A stretch of 52,221 bases of DNA from a virus: positions 1-52,221 of the IMG/VR virus record IMGVR_UViG_3300029954_000016; one strand, 5' to 3'. The position numbers and the translations under genes are program-made. Below the pieces are notes generated by a model. It had not been told where the DNA came from. It worked only from the letters and a program-made list of their open reading frames with translations, and did no database searches. This document shows positions 45,965 through 52,221 of the stretch, one piece after another (within the stretch, counting starts at the first letter, position 1; each line of letters begins with the position of its first letter).

Positions 45965-47454
45965 ATCTCTACGTATTCACCAAAGATGCGGGGGACATCC
46001 AGAATCAGCTGACCCCGGTTCTCAACGCAGGCGAGACCGTGACGGGCATCACAATCGATCCGGTGACGCCGGCCGACACGAATGCCCCAACACTCACGAT
46101 CTCGAGCGGAGTTGCGGTCCCGATCATGTTCAAGGTTACGGGCGGCAGCACCGGCATCACCTACGGTTTCCCTCTCAAGATCCAGACCGATCAGCGCCTG
46201 TTCGTCATCACGGTGGCGGTCAATGTGCTGTCCGACGCGCTGGCTCCCTACACGAATGCCGATCCGGACTCGTACCAGGACCTCGTGGGTTCGATCCAGG
46301 CCGGCAAGACTGCAATGGCCAAGATGATCATGACGTTCCCGCCCAGCTTCGATCCGAGCGGGGGCTACGTCGTGTGGGACATCCTCGATGCGACTGGCAC
46401 GATCTACGCCAGCGGCAACGCTTTCGACTACAAGATCGTGGCCAGTGGGATCGCCAATACGGTGATCGCACGGAGTTTGATCAACGTCCCGTCCAACATC
46501 CCCCCGAGTCCGGACAATCCGTACCAGCTCCGCTACACGGTGACCATCGGTCAACAGATCTTCCCGTACTATGAAAGTCTGCAAGTCGATGGCCTAGTCG
46601 CCATGCAACTCGGGGCACAGGATCAGGTCGAGCTGCTGAACGATCCGGCTACGATGAGCCTGGTCACTGCATCCCTGTACCAGAACTACGTGCTTGAACT
46701 CTACGCTGATGGGACGCTCATCGCATCAATGGCTGCACAGCCGGGCGAACAGGTGGTCGGCGGCTACTACGTGGCGGGCACCATCGACACGAGTCAGCTC
46801 GTTGCCAGCACAGAGCCCTACCAGGTGATCTGGAAGTTTTGGAACAATGCGACGGCGAACCAGGTCTTCCGCGAGGGCTGCGCCCTGTGGATCGTCACTT
46901 CTTCTATGGTCCAGGCCATCGAGGACGTGAAGTCCAAGGTCAACAAGGCCCGTCAGACTCTGTACGGGACACCCGACTCGCAGTTCCCCAGCACCGAGAT
47001 CATGAAGTGGCTCCGCCGTGGCAAGGACGCGTTCAACGGCTGGGGTGGCCAGTTCACTAGTTTCACCATGACGAATGCCAAGGGCGTGGTTCGTGAATAC
47101 TGGCTTCTCTGCGCTGAGAAGTCGGCGCTTGAGGCCCAGTACATGCTTGAAGGTGAGAAGGCCTTCAACTTCAGTGGTGCGGCCATCAGTCTCGATGTGG
47201 ACCGGACCTCTTACTTGGACAACCTGGCGTCCAAGATCCAGTCCGACCTCGACACCAACTTGACCAACATAAAAAAGAACCTCATCATCAAAAATCAGAT
47301 CTCTGGTGATGGGTCGAGTGCGACCGGAGATGGGAATTTCTCTGCCCTGAACGGCCTTGGTGCCATCGGGTCTGTCGGCGTCACCATCACGCCAGTCTCT
47401 CTGTACGGCTCCGGCCTTGGGGTCTACGGCTGGAACTACGCAGGGATCTTGTGA
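45961..47454 (+). CDS. Probable virion structural protein with Ig-like domains, 497 aa
   Basis: N-terminal ~300 residues show repeated beta-sandwich signatures (TGITIDPVTPADTNAPTLTI; VVWDILDATGTIYASGNAFD; YVLELYADGTLIASMAAQPG), like tail/baseplate or decoration proteins. The region 310-410 is helical (AIEDVKSKVNKARQTLYGTP, IMKWLRRGKDAFNGWGGQFT), and the C-terminus is Gly/Ser-rich. ATGA overlap with the protease gene. No specific family recognised. It ends 6 bases before the GTAAATA motif, so it closes this transcription block. Confidence 0.55.
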   Translation: MNLYVFTKDAGDIQNQLTPVLNAGETVTGITIDPVTPADTNAPTLTISSGVAVPIMFKVTGGSTGITYGFPLKIQTDQRLFVITVAVNVLSDALAPYTNADPDSYQDLVGSIQAGKTAMAKMIMTFPPSFDPSGGYVVWDILDATGTIYASGNAFDYKIVASGIANTVIARSLINVPSNIPPSPDNPYQLRYTVTIGQQIFPYYESLQVDGLVAMQLGAQDQVELLNDPATMSLVTASLYQNYVLELYADGTLIASMAAQPGEQVVGGYYVAGTIDTSQLVASTEPYQVIWKFWNNATANQVFREGCALWIVTSSMVQAIEDVKSKVNKARQTLYGTPDSQFPSTEIMKWLRRGKDAFNGWGGQFTSFTMTNAKGVVREYWLLCAEKSALEAQYMLEGEKAFNFSGAAISLDVDRTSYLDNLASKIQSDLDTNLTNIKKNLIIKNQISGDGSSATGDGNFSALNGLGAIGSVGVTITPVSLYGSGLGVYGWNYAGIL

Positions 47455-47460
47455 TCAACT

Positions 47461-47492
47461 GTAAATAGGGGCCGTAGCCTCCGTAGCGAGGC
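47461..47492 (+). promoter_or_regulatory. GTAAATAG promoter-like motif plus tandem small hairpins
   Basis: GTAAATAG (47461-47468) is followed by GGGGC-cgta-GCCTC (5-bp stem, one wobble) and then GCCTC-cgtagc-GAGGC (47477-47492). The two stems share bases and so are alternatives. The next gene starts about 40 bases later. Fourth copy of the motif-plus-hairpin layout. Confidence 0.55.
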
Positions 47493-47533
47493 GTGGCTCT
47501 GCCCAAACCGAATTCATCATCATGAGGTTCTGC

Positions 47534-48706
47534 ATGTGCTCTCAACGTTCCAAGGATCCGGGTCGCCAGCCTAGGGTTCTTTTCATCCTCAAGACCCGTC
47601 CCTCAGGCCCCTACGGATCTTGGGGTTACTGCGAGGGCGGCGGCCATCTGCCCTCTGGCATGTCGGTCTCCGTCGGTCAGATGGTGATCGCCCTCCGTGA
47701 GCTTGGCGTCGATGCCAAGCTGGTCCAGGCCGAAAACAACAACTTCATCCACCAGGAAGTCGAAGCCTACAAACCAACCCACGTCGTGATCGAGGGCTTC
47801 TGGGTCGTGCCAGAGAAGTTCAAGGTCCTGGTGGCTCTCAATCCGAAGATCCGCTGGATCGTTCGCTGCCATTCCAACGCCGACTTCTTGGCACACGAGG
47901 GCAACGTTTTCGGCTGGGCACTCGACTACCTGGAGCGCGGCATCACCGTGGCCTTCAATAGCCCGGATGCAAAGCGTGCCGTCGACGGTCTGGTCCGCGA
48001 GTCAGACGTGTGCCGCCCTGGCGCCACGCTGTATCTTCCGAACTACTACGACTTCAACGTTCAGCTGTCTCTACCACGAGAACTGCTCCAGAAGCTGGTG
48101 ATCCGGCACTCGAAGCTCAAGGTTGGCGGTGAGTTCCATGTCGGCTGCTTCGGGGCCATCCGGCCTCTGAAGAACACGATGCACCAAGCCCTGGCCGCCC
48201 TCCACGTGGCGAAGCGCATGGGTGTCAAGCTCCGGTTCTACGTCAACGCCAATCGCATCGAGAACAAGGGCGAGAGCCTGATCACTGCTCTGCGGTCGCT
48301 GTTCGACCGTATGGCACCCCACGAATTGGTGGAAGTGCCATGGCAGGAGCATGACCAGTTCATGCGGCTCCTTACCGACATGGACATCGTGTCGCAGGTC
48401 AGCCTCAGTGAGACATTCAACATAGTGTTGGCCGACTCCGTGGCCTGCGGTGTCCCGGTCATAGGTGCCAACATCCCGTGGCTGGACCCCGAGTACCAAG
48501 CCGACCCGAGCTCTATGCCAAGCATCGAGAAGACGATGTACCACACATGGCTCAAGTCCGGCAACGAGACGGTCCAGCATCGTCAGCGTCGTACCCTGAT
48601 CCAGTACGTGCGCAAGAGTGCCGAGCTGTGGGAACGCTACCTCTTCGATGGTTGTGCCCAGGAGCCTGATCTCGATCAGGACTCGGACTCGAAGACCGAC
48701 GCCTGA
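47534..48706 (+). CDS. GT-B glycosyltransferase-like protein, 390 aa
   Basis: Start taken at ATG 47534 (MCSQRSKDPGRQPRVLFILK), with GAGG 6 bases upstream; ATG 47522 has no ribosome site. GT-B features: VLFILKTRPSGPYGSWG first strand, SVGQMVIALRELGVDAKLVQ helix, a second domain starting FHVGCFGAIRPLKNTMHQAL (about 197-216, the GA-x-R nucleotide-sugar motif) and SLSETFNIVLADSVACGVPV (about 291-310, sugar-nucleotide binding with the E-x-x-x-x-x-x-D element). Ends with an acidic tail. It lies apart from the modification cassette, behind its own promoter-like motif. Acceptor unknown. Confidence 0.7.
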   Translation: MCSQRSKDPGRQPRVLFILKTRPSGPYGSWGYCEGGGHLPSGMSVSVGQMVIALRELGVDAKLVQAENNNFIHQEVEAYKPTHVVIEGFWVVPEKFKVLVALNPKIRWIVRCHSNADFLAHEGNVFGWALDYLERGITVAFNSPDAKRAVDGLVRESDVCRPGATLYLPNYYDFNVQLSLPRELLQKLVIRHSKLKVGGEFHVGCFGAIRPLKNTMHQALAALHVAKRMGVKLRFYVNANRIENKGESLITALRSLFDRMAPHELVEVPWQEHDQFMRLLTDMDIVSQVSLSETFNIVLADSVACGVPVIGANIPWLDPEYQADPSSMPSIEKTMYHTWLKSGNETVQHRQRRTLIQYVRKSAELWERYLFDGCAQEPDLDQDSDSKTDA

Positions 48707-48726
48707 TCCTACCGTCATGCCCACCC

Positions 48727-48757
48727 ACAGCCCTGACCATAACCGGTCCAGGGCTGT
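48727..48757 (+). terminator. 9-bp hairpin after the glycosyltransferase gene
   Basis: ACAGCCCTG (48727-48735) pairs with CAGGGCTGT (48749-48757); the inner ACC/GGT extends the stem with one bulge. It is followed by TCCACCTT. The stem sequence is close to that at 22973-23006 (both contain GGGCTGT). It separates the glycosyltransferase from the reductase operon. Confidence 0.5.
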
Positions 48758-48792
48758 TCCACCTTATGAACTCTACCTGGAACTCCAATCCC

Positions 48793-51159
48793 ATGGACAA
48801 GACCACTGACAACATCAAGCCCGCATCCAACGCCTTCGAAGGTGACGATGTGCAGGCGCGACAAGTCAAGGCCGCACCGGCATCCCAAGCCGACCGCGTG
48901 CAGAAGCGTGACGGTTCGTACCAGGACCTCGACATCAACAAGATCCATGCCGTACTCGAGTGGGCGGTCAATGGCGACGAGAACCTGGGCCCCATCCTGG
49001 GGGTCTCGGTCGCCGACATTGAACTGGCGGCCAAGCTCCAGTTCCATGACAAGATGAAGACGAGCCAGATCCACGACACGCTGATCGAAGCGACGGCCGG
49101 ACTCATCGACGAAGACCATCCTAACTACGACCATGTGGCAGCTCGCCTCGTCTGGTTCAAGGTGCGCAAGGAAGCGTTCGGGCAGAACCACCCGCCGCAC
49201 CTGTCGATGGTCATCGCCAAGAACGTGCAGAAGAAGTTCTACGACCCGGCCATCCTCGACCTCTACTCCGAGGACGAAATCGACATGCTGAACCGCATGA
49301 TCGACCACCGCCGCGACGACCTGTTCCGCTACGCGGGCGCCGAGCAGATGCGCAGGAAGTACCTGTGCCAGAACCGCAAGACCCGCAAGCCGACCGAGAG
49401 CTTCCAGTTCCCGTACCTGATGGTGGCGGCCACCCTCTTCTCCTCGTACCCAAAAGAGACGCGGATGAAGCAGGTCAAGGACTACTACGACGACATCAGT
49501 ACCCACAATCTGAACGAGCCCACGCCCGTCATGGCCGGCGTCCGCACGCGTGAGCGCCAATACAGCTCGTGTGTTGTGGTCTCGGCCGGCGACAGCCTGG
49601 ACTCGATCGAACGCGCTGGCCAAGCCATCCTCCGCTACGCGTCGAAGAAGGCCGGCCTAGGCATCGACGGCGGCCGCATCCGCGCCGTCGGTCAACCGAT
49701 CCGTGGCGGCGAGGCTATCTCGACTGGCCAGATCCCGTTCATCAAGAAGTTCAACGGCGACCTGAAGTCCAGCGCTCAGGGCGGCGTCCGCGGCGCCAGC
49801 GCCACCTACAACTTCCCATTCTGGCATCTCGAATGGGAGTCCCTCATCGAGCTGAAGAACGAGAAGGGCACGGAAGAAACCCGTGTCCGTACCCTCGACT
49901 ACGTGCCACACTTCAATGGCCTGTTCTTCGAGCGCTGGATCAGAGGCGAGTCGATCACCCTGTTCTCGCCCGAGGACTGCCCTGGCCTGTGGGAGAAGTT
50001 CTACAGCCCTGACCTCGCGGGTTTCAAGACCCTGTACGAGAAGTTCGAGCGCTCGTCCCTGAACAAGCGCCAGATTCCTGCGGCCGAGATGGCCCAGAAG
50101 GCGTTGCTAGAGCGCTTCGAGACAGGCCGCATCTACCCGATGTTTGCCGACACGGTCAACGCGCAGACTCCGTTCCTGGAGCCGATCACATCGACCAATC
50201 TTTGTTGTGAGATTGCCCTGCCCACGACCCCGGTGTCGAGCGAAGACCACAGCGTCGGCCGCATCGCCCTCTGCACGCTTGGCGCCATCAATCTCGGCAA
50301 GGTCGACATTACCACGCAGGCCGGCCGCGACACGCTGCGGCGCATCTGCCGCAACGCCGTGCGCGCCAAGGACGCGCTCCTGTCGTATCAGGACTACCCG
50401 CTTGAAGAGGCGCAGAACGCAGTGCTCGACTACCGTCCTCTTGGCATCGGCATCATCGGTTTCGCGCACTGGCTGGCCCGGAACAACCTGCTCTGGGGTG
50501 CGGCCGACACGCTGGTCCATGTCAACGATCTGTACGAGCACATCAGCTTCTACCTGATCGAAGCCAGCATCGAGCTGGCCGAGGAGCTAGGCCCGTGTCG
50601 CAAGCGTACGAAGTACGCCGACGGCTGGATGCCATGGGACGACTCGAAGCTCGTGCTGCCCAAGACTCTGCCGTGGGATGCGCTGCGTAAGCGTGCTGTC
50701 CATGCCGGCGGAACGCGCAACGCCACGCTCATGGCCGGTATGCCGAGCGAGACCAGCAGCCAACTCGCCAACGAGACTAACGGATGTGAGCCGCCGAAGA
50801 GCTTGATCACGAGCAAGGACTCGAAGGACGGGACGCTGCCACAGGTGGTCCCAGAGTTCGCGAAGTACAACCACCGCTACGAGCTGGTCTGGGATGTGAG
50901 TCCGGAGAACTACCTCCGTACCATCGCCGTCCAGCAGCACTACTACGATCAGGCCATCAGCGCCAACACCAGCTTCGATCCGTCGAAGATGAAGCGTGAC
51001 CCCGAGTCTGGCAAGGTACTGATGTCGAACTTCGCGTCGATCTTCATGCTGGCCTACAACCTTGGCTTCAAGACCCTCTACTACTCGAACATCCGTCGCC
51101 CGGATGGCATCGAAGAGGAAGTGGAAGACGACTGTGCCGGTGGCGCCTGCAAAATCTGA
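48793..51159 (+). CDS. nrdA: Class Ia ribonucleoside-diphosphate reductase, large subunit, 788 aa
   Basis: Start taken at ATG 48793 (MDKTTDNIKPASNAFEGDDV) with CTGGAA upstream; ATG 48766 (797 aa) lies right after a hairpin with no ribosome site. Has an N-terminal ATP-cone-like start (KRDGSYQDLDINKIHAVLEW) and all catalytic features of class Ia NrdA: SSCVVVS (redox Cys), STNLCCEIALPT (Asn, radical Cys, Glu), IALCTLGAINLG (second redox Cys), KTLYYSNIR (radical-transfer tyrosines) and the C-terminal CAGGACKI redox pair. Makes dNDPs for phage DNA synthesis. The small subunit follows 19 bases later. Confidence 0.95.
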   Translation: MDKTTDNIKPASNAFEGDDVQARQVKAAPASQADRVQKRDGSYQDLDINKIHAVLEWAVNGDENLGPILGVSVADIELAAKLQFHDKMKTSQIHDTLIEATAGLIDEDHPNYDHVAARLVWFKVRKEAFGQNHPPHLSMVIAKNVQKKFYDPAILDLYSEDEIDMLNRMIDHRRDDLFRYAGAEQMRRKYLCQNRKTRKPTESFQFPYLMVAATLFSSYPKETRMKQVKDYYDDISTHNLNEPTPVMAGVRTRERQYSSCVVVSAGDSLDSIERAGQAILRYASKKAGLGIDGGRIRAVGQPIRGGEAISTGQIPFIKKFNGDLKSSAQGGVRGASATYNFPFWHLEWESLIELKNEKGTEETRVRTLDYVPHFNGLFFERWIRGESITLFSPEDCPGLWEKFYSPDLAGFKTLYEKFERSSLNKRQIPAAEMAQKALLERFETGRIYPMFADTVNAQTPFLEPITSTNLCCEIALPTTPVSSEDHSVGRIALCTLGAINLGKVDITTQAGRDTLRRICRNAVRAKDALLSYQDYPLEEAQNAVLDYRPLGIGIIGFAHWLARNNLLWGAADTLVHVNDLYEHISFYLIEASIELAEELGPCRKRTKYADGWMPWDDSKLVLPKTLPWDALRKRAVHAGGTRNATLMAGMPSETSSQLANETNGCEPPKSLITSKDSKDGTLPQVVPEFAKYNHRYELVWDVSPENYLRTIAVQQHYYDQAISANTSFDPSKMKRDPESGKVLMSNFASIFMLAYNLGFKTLYYSNIRRPDGIEEEVEDDCAGGACKI

Positions 51160-51178
51160 CCGACGAACAAGGACAATC

Positions 51179-52221
51179 ATGCTTCATCTCCATACGACGA
51201 GTTCACGTCTCTTCTTCGGCCCGGAAGGGCAGGGCATTGCCCGCTACGACAAGCCGCGCTATCCCGTGTTCGACAAGCTGAACAAGCAGATGCGGAGCTT
51301 CAACTGGGAGCCCGAGGTCGTTCCTATGGCTGGCGAACGCCGGTCCTTCAATAGCATGACCGATGCCGAGCAGTTCATCTTCACGGCCGGACTCCAGCGC
51401 GCCATCATGCTGGATACAGAGCAGGGCCGGGCGCCGGTGCCGGTCTTCGGTGTCCACTGCACGGACCCGAGCTTGGAGAACTGCATCACGACATGGCAGT
51501 ATTTCGAGACCATCCACAGCGAGAGCTACACACACATCCTGCGCGCCATCTACCCGGATCCGTCCGTGGTGGTTGACGCGATCCCCGGCATCCAGGCCAT
51601 CGCCGACTGCGCGGTCTCGATTGACAGCGCGTACGAGCGCATGGTCAAGAGCCCGAACAAGGAGAACCTGTACCTGGCGCTGGTTGAAGCCAACGCTTTG
51701 GAGGCCCTGCGTTTCTTCCTGTTCTTCGCCACGATCTTCAACTTCAAGAAGCGGCTCCTGGTGCCTGGGAGTGGTGACATCGTCAAGTACATCAACCGCG
51801 ACGAGAACGTCCATCTGGCGCTGGTCACCCACATCCTGAAGGCGCTGCCGAAGGACGACCCGGAGTTCGTCACCATCGCAGCCGACTTGAAGGACAAGGC
51901 CTTGGCGATCTACCGTCTGGCCGTCGACCAGGAGAAGGCGTGGGCGCAGCACCTGTTCTCGAATGGTCCCGTCATGGGTCTGACCGAGGGCCTGCTTTGC
52001 GACTACCTGGACCACCGCGAGGCCAAGATCACCAACACGATCGGCCTCACGAATCGCAAGGTCCCGCCCCTAAACTTGAGCTACATGGAGCGCTACAGCA
52101 GCACCGAGGGCGCGAACAAGATGCAGGCGGCTCCGCAGGAAGACGGCGGTCTCGAGTACTTGTCGGCAGCCAGCCTACACAACGATCTGTCGACCTACAC
52201 GCCGACCCTGTCGAAACCGGG
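51179..52221 (+). CDS. nrdB: Ribonucleoside-diphosphate reductase, small subunit (cut at right edge)
   Basis: ATG 51179 behind AACAAGGACAATC; 347 residues readable before the window ends. Iron-radical site as in E. coli NrdB: MLDTEQGRAP (metal Asp), FETIHSESYTHI (Glu, His and the radical Tyr) and, later, FFLFFATIFNFKKR with INRDENVHLALVTH (Glu, His). The C-terminal tail runs through SYMERYSSTEGANKM. It shares an operon with NrdA, giving a complete class Ia (oxygen-dependent) enzyme. Confidence 0.93.
   Translation, partial: MLHLHTTSSRLFFGPEGQGIARYDKPRYPVFDKLNKQMRSFNWEPEVVPMAGERRSFNSMTDAEQFIFTAGLQRAIMLDTEQGRAPVPVFGVHCTDPSLENCITTWQYFETIHSESYTHILRAIYPDPSVVVDAIPGIQAIADCAVSIDSAYERMVKSPNKENLYLALVEANALEALRFFLFFATIFNFKKRLLVPGSGDIVKYINRDENVHLALVTHILKALPKDDPEFVTIAADLKDKALAIYRLAVDQEKAWAQHLFSNGPVMGLTEGLLCDYLDHREAKITNTIGLTNRKVPPLNLSYMERYSSTEGANKMQAAPQEDGGLEYLSAASLHNDLSTYTPTLSKP

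Noticed and set aside
1-52221. tRNA genes, CRISPR arrays, insertion sequences, integrase or attachment sites
   Set aside because: None seen by eye; no cloverleaf-type GTTCRA arms in a suitable context, no regular spaced repeats beyond those listed, no transposase or recombinase motifs. A tRNA or repeat scan would be decisive.

Overview
This window looks like about 52 kb from the interior of a large, lytic, tailed double-stranded DNA phage of a high-GC bacterium. The reasons are: genes packed end to end with many ATGA start/stop overlaps; a phage-encoded replication and nucleotide-metabolism set (family A DNA polymerase, DnaG-like primase, SF1 and SF2 helicases, gp47/SbcD-like nuclease, type IB topoisomerase, both ribonucleotide reductase subunits, MazG-like and HD nucleotide hydrolases); probable virion proteins; and no integrase, tRNA, rRNA, insertion sequence or CRISPR array that I can see. 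No terminase, portal or major capsid gene is recognisable, so the genome continues beyond both edges. A recurring GTAAATA promoter-like motif resembles the T4-type late promoter core (TATAAATA). That suggests a large myovirus, but the family cannot be settled from the window.

Layout. From 1 to 9670 every gene is on the minus strand: an SF2-type helicase, two unknowns, a Dda/RecD-like helicase, an unknown, a NADAR protein, an unknown, an Acb2/Tad1-hairpin-like protein, a larger unknown, then small genes running off the left edge. From 9671 to 10239 lies a divergent, repeat-rich control region. From 10240 to the right edge every gene is on the plus strand. 10.2-13.8 kb holds a gp47-like nuclease and small genes, two of them apparently fused by a 16-bp tandem duplication. 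13.8-19.2 kb holds DNA polymerase and primase. 19.2-25.8 kb holds a nucleotidyltransferase, an ATP-grasp protein, a MazG-like protein, a thymine-hypermodification (aGPT-PPlase/HMUDK-helical) protein and a frameshifted gene. 25.8-32.8 kb holds a glycosyltransferase, an HslV-like Ntn hydrolase, UDP-galactopyranose mutase, a sulfotransferase, a TAGT-like glycosyltransferase, an APS-kinase-like P-loop kinase and a ThyA-family dUMP hydroxymethylase candidate. 33.1-36.6 kb holds a J-domain protein, an HD phosphohydrolase and topoisomerase IB with a duplicated 3' end. 36.65-47.5 kb is a virion/internal-protein region. 47.5-52.2 kb holds a glycosyltransferase and NrdA/NrdB.

Two systems stand out. First, seven otherwise unrelated proteins between 36.65 and 44.95 kb begin with the same short peptide (consensus I/L-x-L-x-A-K-x-R-L-x-A). 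They include an ADP-ribosyltransferase-like protein, a ParB-like protein, an oligoribonuclease-like exonuclease and a Nudix hydrolase. By analogy with T4 internal proteins and Alt, I infer a head-targeting tag marking a set of co-packaged, injected effectors. Second, the genes from 23.2 to 32.8 kb look like a pathway that builds a hypermodified thymine in the phage DNA, possibly carrying a galactofuranose and/or a sulfate group. A counter-defence pair (Acb2/Tad1-like and NADAR) sits on the left arm. All functional statements are from reading the translations by eye; no database search was run.
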